Source: Stephanodiscus triporus
Lineage: Eukaryota > Bacillariophyta > Thalassiosirophyceae > Thalassiosirales > Thalassiosiraceae
Length of the DNA stretch: 19,685 bases
Assembly: GCA_036939755.1 (NCBI GenBank)
Contig: JALLAZ010000198.1
Location: 1 to 19,685, forward strand
Direction: 5' to 3'
The notes beneath the pieces were generated by a model, which saw only the letters and a program-made list of their open reading frames with translations, searched no databases and was not told where the DNA came from. Each line of letters begins with the position of its first letter. Within the stretch, counting starts at the first letter, position 1. This document shows, one piece after another, positions 1 through 9,278 of this stretch. Made by a program: the position numbers and the translations under genes.

Positions 1-22
1 GGTTTTTGGGTGGTTTTTGGGT
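1..22. repeat. Two-copy 11-bp tandem repeat at window edge
   Basis: The first 22 bases are two exact copies of ggtttttgggt, and the array may continue outside the window. It is G/T-rich, but it is not the TTAGGG telomere unit. No function can be assigned. Confidence 0.6.
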
Positions 23-493
23 TGCGGGATGTCTGACACGCGATTAGCTAGGCCGAAGCTAGGTAAAAAAACACACACCCCAACCATGGCGGCCACCATC
101 GTCCCAGGGCCGCCACGGTGCCCCATCCCTGACGCCGCCGCAAACAACAATCAGCCAACATGCTATATGGCAAGTCCATGTCATTAAAACTAGCTCCGGC
201 GACTGCTGGGGAGCGTCATATCGTGCGGCGCGCCCCCGTGCCGCGCAGGTCTCCGGGAGTGACCCTCCCTCCTCCCCTCATGATCAATTATCCCTCGATC
301 GCCTCCGGGCCCTTCTTGCCGCTCGTTCATGGTGCCTCGTCTTGGAGCTTTGCCCCCCTTGTACCTTTTGAGTGTCGAAGGCATCCTGCGCCTGCTGACC
401 CCCCCTCGATCGTCTCTCCTCAAAATGGTGGCCATTGCCGAGGTTCGCGACCGTCCCGCGACGCTGATCCTTCGCCTTCCACACGGTGCGCAT

Positions 494-701
494 GGCGTCG
501 ACTGTGTCATGATGGGGTGACGCTGGTGCGCTGTACCTGAGCATATGGCCTTCCTGCACCAACTTGGGGCACGAGGTACTCGGATCTCGAACGAGACGGC
601 GTCGACTGTGTCACGACGGGGTGACGCCGGCTTGCTCTCCCTGAGCATATGGCCTCCCCGCACAAACTCGGGGCACGAGGTGCTCGGATCTCGAACGCGG
701 A
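494..701. repeat. Tandem duplication, 104-bp unit, two copies
   Basis: Unit 1 is 494-597 and unit 2 is 598-701; both begin ggcgtcgactgtgtca. By eye they differ at about 16 of 104 positions (roughly 85% identity), with many C/T transitions. Both contain gagcatatggcc and ctcggatctcgaacg. The period is 104, which is 2 modulo 3, so a protein frame cannot repeat through it; this argues for a non-coding minisatellite-type duplication. I saw no clear third copy on either side. Confidence 0.85.
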
Positions 702-1059
702 TTTTCCCCTCATGGACTCGCAATCGCCACCCTATCGAGGGGGGAGGGCCGGATGTCACGCTGGGGTTGTCCCCCGGTACATAGTACGCGCTCGTACGTA
801 CTCGCGTATTATTTTGACCTCCACGAAGGAGACGCCGTGCCGCCGCTGCTCCTCCCGCCTCCCCCCCCACGGGGGAATGGCGCCGACGACGTTGGAGGGA
901 CATCTCGAGGGCACGGGCCGACATGGCGCTGCGCGCGGATGGGCAAGGATCGTATCTACATAAGGGATGGACCCGCGCCTTCTTAGACGAAAATGGGGGG
1001 GAGAGCCCGCCCCCTTTCTTACCCCCCTGGTCACTGCCTAATAGTTTGACCCCGTTTCG

Positions 1060-1094
1060 ACGTCAGACGTCAGTCATCTCGCGCAATCGCGTCA
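1060..1094 (+). promoter_or_regulatory. Cluster of three CRE/bZIP-like boxes upstream of KEA-type gene
   Basis: ACGTCAG occurs twice head to tail (1060-1066 and 1067-1073), and GCGTCA, the reverse complement of TGACGC, follows at 1089-1094. TGACGT, ACGTCA and TGACGC are the CO2/cAMP-responsive elements described for diatom carbonic-anhydrase promoters, and bZIP proteins including aureochromes bind TGACGT-type cores. The cluster lies about 100-135 bp before the antiporter ATG. The motifs are seen; the regulatory role is inferred. Confidence 0.45.
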
Positions 1095-1146
1095 TTCTTC
1101 CCTCGCAGGGAACAAGAGGGCGCCGATCCGCGATGATATTTTTATG

Positions 1147-1157
1147 TTTTATATATC
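1147..1157 (+). promoter_or_regulatory. TATA-like element before the KEA-type gene
   Basis: The AT-rich string ttttatatatc lies about 40-48 bp before the ATG at 1195, in otherwise GC-rich DNA. It is a plausible core promoter element with a very short 5' UTR, or part of the leader; the transcription start cannot be seen. Confidence 0.35.
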
Positions 1158-1194
1158 GTCGTCCGCCTATGAACGATAGGTAGTACTCGGCACG

Positions 1195-4100
1195 ATGAAC
1201 GCGCTACTGCTAATGGTGAACGTGATGGAGCTCCATAGCGCGATGGGAGGGGGGTTGTCGGCGGCATTCGGCGCCCACCCCTCGTCGTGGACCTATCATC
1301 GCGGCGCGGCGGCGAGGTCGTCCCACAGCGGCCGCCGCCGCCGTTCCGCGGGCATCGTCATCGGGGGGGAAGGGACGACGACGACGGCGACGGCGCAGCA
1401 TCGACGTCGGCAACGGCTGCGTCGGAAGCAGGAGGACGAGCGGGATCATCTCCGCGCGCTCCCCCTGCCTCACGAAATCATGGACGCGACGACGACGCAC
1501 GTCCTTCTCCCGTCCTTCCTCGACTCGCTGGGCGACTTCCTCCACTCGACTGCGACGACGACGACGAACCTATTCGGCGATGGCGGCCACCACCATCATA
1601 TCGACCACCTGTCGTCGTCGTCGTCGTCGTCGTCGCTGCTCTCGGACGCATCCTCGTCGACGGCGGCGACCGCGCATCCCCCCAATCGCTTCTCCATGGG
1701 CGAGATGCTGCGGCGCGACATCGCCGAGGAGGTGGGGGAGATACGGCGGGACCTCGTGGAGGTGCGACGGGAGGTCGGCGCGGTCGCGAGTCAGGTCGAG
1801 AACGAGATCATCAACGAGATCGTCGAGGAGGGCGCGAGGCTCAATTACGACAGCTCGATACTCGTCACGCCGGAGATGGAGAAGGCCAGTCTCAACAACA
1901 TCGGTCACGACCTCATCATCTTCCTCACGATATGCGTCGTGGCCGCGCCGCTGAGTTCGGCGCTCAACATATCCCCGGTGCTGCTGTACCTCGCGTTCGG
2001 GCTCGTGTCGGGACCGCACGGCCTCGGACTACTGCGCGGGAACGAGGAGGTGGGATTCGAACTCGGGGACTTCGGCATACTCTTCCTCCTTTTCGTGGAG
2101 GGTCTCAACCTAAGCCCGGAGAGGCTGAAGGAGCTCGGGTCCTTCTTCAGCCTAGGGGCGACGCAGCTCCTCCTTAGCGTGGGGGTCATATTCTTCGCGC
2201 TTTTCCTGGGCGGGCCCCTACTCTTCCAGTTGGTGTCGAACCCGAACGTTCCCATCGATCCCCTCGTGGTGCAGCTGCTCGAGCAGCCGGTGGTGGCGTT
2301 CGCGATCGCGGCCGCGGGGGCCCTCTCGAGCAGCGCCTTCGTCCTGCCGATATTGAAGGAGAAGGGATGGGAGGATCGACCGGACGGCATAGCCGCGCTG
2401 TCGATACTGCTACTCCAGGACCTCGCCGTCGCACCCCTCCTCGTGATACTTCCCCTGATCGCCAACGTCGAGGGAGACGTGGGCGGTCGGGGAGGGGCTG
2501 ACCCGGTCGTGCTCGGGATACTCGCGTTCAAGGCCACGGTCGTCTTTGGGGGCGTCCTCGCCCTCGCGAGCGTGGCCTTGAGGCGGGTGTTCCAGGTCGT
2601 CGCGAGCAGCAGGTCGAGTCAGTCGTTCGTTGCCGCGAGTCTCCTCGTCGCCGTGGGGATGGGGGTAGTTTCCGACTTCCTCGGCCTTAGTTCGACGACT
2701 GGGGCGTTCGCTGCCGGTGTCCTTTTGGCGGAATCGGGATACCGGGCCCAGATTGAGGTGAGTTGCGTGTGGTTGTGGAGGCGGACGGGCAATGCAAAGA
2801 CTCCGCATATCGATTTGCGCATTCATTCTAATGATGTCTATACTTAACTCTCTCTAGGCTGACATCCAGCCGTTCGAAGGCATCTTGCTTGGGGTTTTCT
2901 TTATCACGGCTGTAAGTTTAGAATGTTCGTTCTGCCCACTTCATCTCGGACCTCAACAACTCACCCCCCCCCTGCTAACCGCAACCCATATGGCCGATTC
3001 AATCTCACTGGACGTTCCAGGGCTCTGCACTCGATCCGCAAACAGTTATAGAATGCTGGCCGACGCTGCTAGTTGGCATCTCGTCCTTTCTGCTCATAAA
3101 ATTCGGCGTAATTTATTCTGGGGGCGGCGCCCTGGTGAGTTGGACTGGACTGAACAGTACTTTGATGGTCTGCCTCGTCATTCCTCGTCGTTTACTTAAT
3201 GTCGGTCCTACTTGTTCTTTCCAAGGGCCTATCGAGGGCTGACGCTGCTCGCGTCGGCTTGCTCCTCGCCGGAGGGGGAGAATTTGCCTTTGTCATCTTC
3301 AACTTGGCCGCGCAGAATGGCATCATTCCCGATTCGCTGGGGAAACTTCTGACTGCCTCCGTCATCTTATCCATGGCGCTGACGCCGCTTCTCGGTGAAA
3401 TGGCCGATTACGTCGGCAAAAAGTTGGATGTGCAGGAGGCGGTGGAGGCGAAAGAACAGTGGTTTGGGGGAGAAAATGGCAGCAGCATCGCCTACGATGT
3501 AGGCGTCATCGACGAATCGAGGATACAGGAGGCATTTTCGCGCTTCGATAATGACGGCAATGGCGTGATAACGGCGGAGGAACTTCAGAACATATTCACC
3601 CTCATCGGAGAAAGGGATGGAGATGGCAAGTTTCTCTCACTCGACCAGGTGCAGAGTATCATTCGTCGGTTCGATGATAATGATGACGGCATTCTGCAGT
3701 ATGAAGAATTTGCCCAGCTGTGGATGGCTAAACGTCGATCGGCCATGAGTCAAGAATCCCTTCGTAGGGCAGTCGTCGTCTGTGGATACAATGAAGTTGG
3801 CCGGCAGTTGTGCGCTCTCCTCGACAAGGCCAACATTGCCGGCATCCCCTACGTGGCTTTTGCGCGCAAGACGGAACAGATTTCGGAAAGTGTGAGTAAA
3901 GTGCATTGATTTCCGCGCGAATATGTCGCATGCTTCTTACAAATGAAGCTCTTTCTGACTGATCGATGTACAGGTGGCGGACGGGGCACGAGTTGTATAC
4001 GGCGACGGAACCTCTGGTGCGCTCATCCGAGCCGCTGGAGTGCAAGAGCCGACCGCAATAGCAATAACTTACAGCGAGCCGGACAGATGCCTGAGGGCTA

Positions 4101-4675
4101 CGGAAATTTTGAGAGATGCCTTCCCGGACACACCCATCTTCGTCCGCTCCGACGAACTGAGCAAAACGAAGAAATTGATTGAAGCAGGCGCCACCGATGT
4201 AATTGTTGCATCGGGCAGTGTCGCCTCCGGGATGGGGGAAATGCTAGGGGTCAAACGCAGCAAACGCTTTGGTGCCGTGCTTGACGAGTCTGAGGCGGCC
4301 ATCGCGTTCAAAAATATGGCAACACCGCTGTATCCTGCGGTGGCGAAGGAAACAACTGACCAGAAACTCTCGGGCTTGGCCGAAGAAATCGACTCCGATA
4401 GCGACAGGGAAGAAACTCGCAAATTATTCAGACTTTTCTCCACCTCTCTAACGATCAACGAAGAAGGAAAGGTGAAGCTGTCAGAATTGATCAATATTCT
4501 CCTTCAGACCTCGGACTCCGTCGTGGGGGATAATCAGGTGAAGGAACTGTTGGGATGCGAAACATTGGATGATCCATGCATCAACAAAGAGAGGTATGTT
4601 TCCTTCAGCGAGTTCGTGAGCCTGTACCGGAAGAATATCACGCTCGGTAAGGAACAGGACGTCAATGTTGGATGA
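1195..4675 (+). CDS. KEA-type K+/H+ antiporter (CPA2) with EF-hands and TrkA-N/RCK domain, probably plastid KEA3-like
   Basis: Five exons: 1195-2757, 2858-2911, 3021-3134, 3226-3891 and 3974-4675, with introns of 100, 109, 91 and 82 nt, all phase 0; about 1032 aa. The joined protein reads through the CPA2 exchanger fold without a gap. Residues 1-230 form a low-complexity N-terminus (poly-Ser at 140-147, charged helix 170-215) whose start has SAAFGAHP, a loose match to the diatom ASAFAP plastid-targeting motif. Membrane helices span about 237-640, with the exchanger Gln-Asp pair at 408-409. A canonical EF-hand pair follows (loops about 685-696 and 727-738), then a Rossmann TrkA-N domain from about 759 and a weaker EF-like segment at about 946-1019. 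The family exchanges K+ for H+; diatom KEA3 in the thylakoid tunes the proton gradient and photoprotection and carries EF-hands. Plastid location is inferred. The middle Gly of the nucleotide motif is Asn (residue 766). Confidence 0.92.
1612..1635 (+). repeat. (TCG)8 microsatellite encoding poly-Ser
   Basis: Eight uninterrupted tcg codons give a Ser run in the N-terminal extension of the KEA-type antiporter. Shorter GAC/ACG runs lie nearby at about 1374-1395 and 1553-1567. Slippage-prone and likely polymorphic. Confidence 0.9.
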
Positions 4676-4713
4676 TAATAGGACACAGAACGAGGATAAA
4701 AACTAATTTAAAT

Positions 4714-6441
4714 CTATTGAAATTTATCAACAATGACCGCGCTCGCCGCCCTTGTTAGCTTATCCTTCACCGCCAAGGCCAACGCCCCGATTTCATCCCA
4801 CGCATCGCCTTCGGCTCCGTCGAGCTCCGCATTTCCCACGACCAGCTCCGGAACGAATACCCTTGTTGCCCCGTTGATCGTTTCCGACCAACGAAGCGTC
4901 TCGAACACGCTAGCAGCCGCCGCCACCGGGTCGCCCCCGGGGCTCAGATCGCGATAGGCCAGCGCGTGCGTTCGGTATCGCACCAGCCTCCTCCCGTAAT
5001 CGATGATAACCGATCGAGACAGTACGGAGAGTTCCCCCTCGTCGAGGGACGGGCGTCGTCCTTCCCCCCCATCCTCCGCCCCCTCGTCGGATAATCGCGT
5101 CGCGCACTGTCGCGAGGGACCTACCATGAAACACGGCACGTCGGGAGAATAGTGCCTGATCGTCTGGCCCGGGGCCACGTTGATCGAGTCCTCGGACGCG
5201 AATCTGACGGATTCCGAGACGCGGAAGTATCGTGACAGGCCGGCATCCTCGATCGACATTCGTATGGATCGGACGGAGACGGCGCCATGTCGGAGGACAG
5301 TGATGCTGCCCACGACCCCTCCCTCCCCCGATGACGACGGGGAGGGGGGATCCATTTCCACCTTGACCACCGTGCTCTCGACGCCCACCCGGCAAACATC
5401 CTCCCCGTCGTCGCCGTCGTCTACGTCGCGATCCTCCTCGCCCCCTTCCTTTCCCCCCACCGTCCCTAGGCTCGGATCGACTATCCACACGTCCTCCATC
5501 CCCAAGTCGTCCATCACGTGCGACGCCCTCGTCGGGCTGACGTGTCCGAATTTGTTCGCGCTCGGCGCCGCGATCGGCACGCGCGCCCTCGATATCAGCT
5601 CCCTCGCCACGGGATGGGACGGCGATCGACAGGCGACGTATCCGGTCTCCGCCGTGAGTATCGGCGGCACCGACGGCACGGCGAGGGCCACGACCGTGAG
5701 CGGTCCGGGGAAGAACGAAGACGTCAGGGCCGTGAGGGCGCGGGTCTCGATCTCGCGAAGGCGACGGCCGTCGAGGTCATTCGCGACGGCGGAGGAGGAG
5801 GAGGAGGAGGAGGAGGAGGAGGACGCGGCCCACATCTCGAGCGCGTCGACGCCGCGGGAAACGTGCACGATGAGCGGATCGCTGAGCGGCCGTTCCTTGG
5901 CTTCGAACACCCCGCGCACCGCGTCGCCGTCGAGGGCGTGACACCCGAGGCCGTACACGGTCTCGGTGGGGAACGACACGAGCAGTCCCGATCGCAGGCG
6001 GGCGCCGCACAGGTCGAGGGACGACGGCGTGGCGGGCACGAGCCTCGCGATCGTGGTCGTCGTCGGCGCGGTCGTCCGGTCGTCGCCGCCCTCCTCGCCG
6101 GCCGCTCCCTCCGCCGTCGACGTCGACGTCGACATGGACATGGACGCGGGGATTCCGCCGCCGACGACGATGTCGTCGTCGTCGTCGTCGTCGGGCGGCG
6201 ACGCGATTCCGGGAGGGCGACGACCGGCCTTCCCGAGGTCGCGATTCGACCTCGACGCGAAGGACGACGCGCGTCCGAGGGCGTTCGACGTCGACGCCGC
6301 ACGAGCCGGGGCGAAGGACGAGACCGAGAAGCGGTGGTGTCTGCTGCTGTTCGCTGCCGCCGCGAGGAGGAAGGACATGCACCTCCGGAGGGTGTTCACG
6401 ATGATGTTGTTGTTGGCCCTGCAGTTGGATGTCGCGACCAT
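4714..6441 (-). CDS. Threonylcarbamoyl-AMP synthase, Sua5/YrdC/TsaC family
   Basis: Makes threonylcarbamoyl-AMP from Thr, bicarbonate and ATP, the first step of t6A37 modification of ANN-decoding tRNAs. With the start at 6441 the protein is 575 aa; the frame stays open to an upstream ATG at 6582 (622 aa, numbering used here). YrdC landmarks: SFPTETVYGLG (203-213), KERPLSDPLIVHV (229-241), FPGPLT (291-296), APSAN (339-343), GVESTVV (400-406). The linker APGQTIRHYSP (470-480) and a following alpha/beta region to the C-terminus make this the long Sua5 type, not the short YrdC type. Poly-Asp lies at 131-137, poly-Ser (11) at 254-264 inside the catalytic domain, and an acidic loop at about 379-395. 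The start is uncertain: 6582 would add a hydrophobic leader but intrudes on the divergent promoter; 6378 is another in-frame ATG. SSFAPAR at 89-95 resembles a plastid-targeting motif, but no good signal peptide precedes it. No introns. Confidence 0.9.
   Translation of the reverse strand: MVATSNCRANNNIIVNTLRRCMSFLLAAAANSSRHHRFSVSSFAPARAASTSNALGRASSFASRSNRDLGKAGRRPPGIASPPDDDDDDDIVVGGGIPASMSMSTSTSTAEGAAGEEGGDDRTTAPTTTTIARLVPATPSSLDLCGARLRSGLLVSFPTETVYGLGCHALDGDAVRGVFEAKERPLSDPLIVHVSRGVDALEMWAASSSSSSSSSSSAVANDLDGRRLREIETRALTALTSSFFPGPLTVVALAVPSVPPILTAETGYVACRSPSHPVARELISRARVPIAAPSANKFGHVSPTRASHVMDDLGMEDVWIVDPSLGTVGGKEGGEEDRDVDDGDDGEDVCRVGVESTVVKVEMDPPSPSSSGEGGVVGSITVLRHGAVSVRSIRMSIEDAGLSRYFRVSESVRFASEDSINVAPGQTIRHYSPDVPCFMVGPSRQCATRLSDEGAEDGGEGRRPSLDEGELSVLSRSVIIDYGRRLVRYRTHALAYRDLSPGGDPVAAAASVFETLRWSETINGATRVFVPELVVGNAELDGAEGDAWDEIGALALAVKDKLTRAASAVIVDKFQ
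5791..5822 (-). repeat. (GGA)n/(TCC)n microsatellite encoding poly-Ser in Sua5
   Basis: A perfect gga run on the plus strand is read as tcc (Ser) codons in the Sua5-like gene, giving 11 consecutive Ser in the middle of the YrdC domain, between the KxRP motif and the FPGPLT motif. Confidence 0.9.
6172..6193 (-). repeat. (GTC)n/(GAC)n microsatellite encoding poly-Asp in Sua5
   Basis: A gtc run on the plus strand, read as gac on the minus strand, encodes seven consecutive Asp in the N-terminal extension of the Sua5-like protein, upstream of the catalytic domain. Confidence 0.85.
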
Positions 6442-6661
6442 CGCGCGAGGCAGGGGGCGACAGATGTGTGAAGGTCGGTCCCGTTGGCCATCCTGAGGCT
6501 GAGTCAAGAAAAAAAATAAAATTGGACGGAGGAGGAGGAGGCCAGGAAGAGGTAGGAGTGCGACGGAAGGACCAAGGACCATCCCGCCTTTTTTGTGTCA
6601 AAAAGAGAGAACTGAGACACGGCTAGCTCGAGAGAGAGGAGGAGGGCACTTCTTCCACAGC
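6442..6661. promoter_or_regulatory. Divergent promoter between Sua5-like and TTI2-like genes
   Basis: The two genes face away from each other, with 220 bp between the preferred ATGs, or 79 bp if the Sua5-like gene starts at 6582. The interval has an A-rich block (about 6508-6520), GGA-rich purine runs and a GAGAGAGAGG stretch just before the right-hand gene. Read on the minus strand, the A-rich block looks like a polypyrimidine tract ending in actcag, but no matching splice donor is visible upstream. A shared bidirectional promoter is inferred from spacing alone. Confidence 0.5.
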
Positions 6662-9278
6662 ATGATGTTGCCTAACCACCTCAGCTCGGCCGCCCGCGAT
6701 GCATGCATCTCGATAGTAAATCACTATTCCGACCCGATCCATTACTCCGTCTCGTCCAATCCGCTTGAAGAATGCGACTCGTCAAACGACGTTTCCTCCG
6801 CCCAACAAAGCCACGGTCCGTACTTCGATGCCGTACTCGGCCGTCCGATGCCGGATCTACCCCCCGTCGGTGGATTTTGGTACCGTCGACTGCTCGAGAC
6901 GGGCGATGCCTCGTCGAACGGATCGAAAAATGACATTACGACTGCAAGTTTGAGAGCGGCTCGAGAGTTGCTGGCCTGTTACGAATCCGTAATACACCCG
7001 TGCGTGAGCAGGAGAAGGCATCAGGTCGACGGCGAGGATCGTCACGATAATTTCAACGGCGAGCCAGTGGAGTCGAAACTTCCGCTGAATGCCACGGTCG
7101 AAGTTATGACGAATTATGAGTTGCTCCTGGCTCATTTGATGAGAGCTGGGTCTGGTGTACAATCGTCGGCAGATCGGGGTAGGAATGCCGTGAATGACGA
7201 ATTGAGCAACAATCCCAATCCGACGCATACAGCATTGGAAAATGTCGACGGAGAAGAATTGTCGGAGGGAGCCGAAGGAGACCACAAAACCAGCGCTGCC
7301 GACGAAGGATGCTCTACTCCTGATTCCGATGTTGTGATAAGAATTGTGACCACGATTGTCGATGACGTTCTTCGATGGTCTGTCAAGCTGCCTAAAAAGG
7401 ACGGATCTGCACTGTGGAAAGTTCGGAATGTCCTGCTACCGTGTTTATTGCGGCTGATAGAGCACTTGGTGGTACTGCTTTCTTCTTACGAACGCCAAAA
7501 CATTGGCAAAAGATCCGCATTCAATAAGATGGGACGACATTGCCTTGCCATTGCAACCTTGATAGCGTTGCCATTCGTCGGCGATGGAAAATTGAACAGT
7601 GGCGTATTTGGCTGTGGGCGTTTATTAGATTGGATATTGGGCCGTAGCAGCGAGGATAGTATTGAATCGCCGGAGCTTTACAACCTTTCAATTGCATATA
7701 CTATCCAAGAGTGTTCGCTTCCTCCCGTGCTATCTGAATCTATCGTGAAATGCGATTTCATGCAAAGATCAGTTGTGGACTGGTCCGTTCCGTCAGCTCA
7801 TTTTGGTGCACCGTGGGTAAGTGCTATGGACAATGCGGGAACAGCAACTTTTGACTAATGCCCCTAAGCAGCACCTCCGTTGCCACTTATCCCAATAGAC
7901 CGATGGCGTGGCAGGGATAGGATCCAGAGCGGCCGTTCGATTGCTTCGATCAATATACCACTCTTCGCATTGCGTCGCATCATCCCCATATACGGAAGAG
8001 GCGGATGTAAATTGTTGGCCTGAAAACCGCTCCCTGTACCTTCGACTGCTACTGTGCAAAATAAGTCAAAAAGTTGGCGTTGATGTTCTCGTGTCAACCC
8101 TACGTGCTCACTTCTTTGGGAGGCCGATGTATACGGGCATTCTTGGTGCTAATGCGATGGTAGTCCAACGTCATGCTCGTGGTGTATTCATGCCCATGGT
8201 ACAGCGCGTTAGCAGCTCGAGCGAGAATCACAAGAGGACAGCTGTTGTGCGTGCCAAATCGGACGAGAAGCCTCACATTGAAATTCCGATGAGAATATCA
8301 GCAGCTGCAATCTTGCTATGTGCAGTCAACAACTTTGAGGAGTTGGACGAGGCATTTTCTGACATCATTCCCGTTGCATTGTCCCTTCTCAATGATTTAC
8401 AATCCATTCACCAAGCAATCGGAGCTCTCGTATTCATTTCAGTCATTGAAGCAGCCTCTTCCTCAAAACTAGCTGCGATTCCTTCGTTTGTTGAGACATT
8501 TACGTCAGCATTGACCTCTTCGTTCGAAGTCGCAGTCCGAATGGCCATCCGTGAAGAGCCAACCGTTCTTACTCTTGTGTGTCTAGCTCAGTCAAGATGG
8601 ATACGTTTCTTGGGCTTTTGTTCTTGTTATCAAGGCAGAGCAGCAGTATCTGCTTCCGCAGTTCATACGATGGCTCGCAAATCTGCTGCCGATTTGCTCA
8701 TTGCCATTGGGAGGCAAGTTCAATCAGGAGGCCGTGGTGGTAATGACGAACGCATTGCAGGTGCTTTTGTTGCGGGCATCAATCCACTCCTTGCTCAACT
8801 CGCTGCTTTTCCCGAAGCAGCATCTGTCGAGATAGCACGAGCTGGGCTCGCGGCGATACTCCCTTTGGTCGGATGGAGCGGGATTAGCTTGGAGGTCCGT
8901 TCGGCTCAGGTTTTGGCACTCGCTGCTCTGATTTCATTAATGAACGGCTCGTACCCCATCATGCCCCACCACGGAAAAAAGATTATGACCGAAGTGTTTC
9001 TTTTATTGGATAGAGCGGACAAAGATGCTGCGTATCTGCATAAAAACAAGGCAACTGATTTGATCAAGGGAAATAACATCAACGATGATGAATCCTCAAC
9101 AGATGCTACAAGAAAAATGGCACTTCACTCTGCATCTGTCGCTCTTGCTATATGCGGGAATAGTGCAGAAGTCATACTAGACCACATCATATCCTCTCAA
9201 TCATCAAAGAAGCGATTAATTGATCGATGCCTAGAGATTCGGGACTCATCAAAGCAACTATCAGGCAACGTGAAGTGA
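6662..9278 (+). CDS. Helical-repeat-like protein, possibly TELO2-interacting protein 2 (TTI2)-like
   Basis: Two exons, 6662-7816 and 7899-9278, join in phase 0 around an 82-nt intron (gtaagt...aatag); about 844 aa. The start is the first of two adjacent ATGs, with A at -3; the frame is open a little upstream but without an ATG. The protein has no signal peptide or membrane segment I trust. The first third is variable and polar; the rest is rich in Leu/Ala helices in a HEAT/ARM-like pattern. I do not firmly recognise the family. In the second exon a stretch beginning IIPVALSLLNDLQSIHQAIG and the C-terminal paired helices recall, from memory, the order of motifs in TTI2, the smallest subunit of the TELO2-TTI1-TTI2 co-chaperone that stabilises PIKK kinases. 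That assignment is tentative; a generic ARM/HEAT protein is the alternative. Codon use is noticeably more AT-rich than in the adjacent Sua5-like gene. Confidence 0.7.

Larger units (their letters stand above)
1..1194. other. Non-coding region upstream of the KEA-type gene
   Basis: I find no convincing gene here. Open frames exist on both strands (the longest is on the minus strand, 924 to 190), but they are Arg/Pro/Ser-rich, match no family I recognise, and run through a 104-bp duplication whose period is not a multiple of three. The segment holds an 11-bp repeat at the left edge, the tandem duplication at 494-701, G/C homopolymer runs, and the presumed promoter of the downstream antiporter gene from about 1050 onward. 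Confidence 0.6.

Noticed and set aside
190..924. 244-codon open frame on the minus strand
   Set aside because: Arg/Ser/Pro-rich with no recognisable family. It passes through a tandem duplication of period 104, so the two copies are read in different frames; the openness is explained by high GC.
5518..6471. 317-codon plus-strand open frame opposite the Sua5-like gene
   Set aside because: It is the antisense shadow of a well-supported enzyme; its Arg/Gly-rich content comes from reading Ser/Asp/Thr triplet runs backwards.
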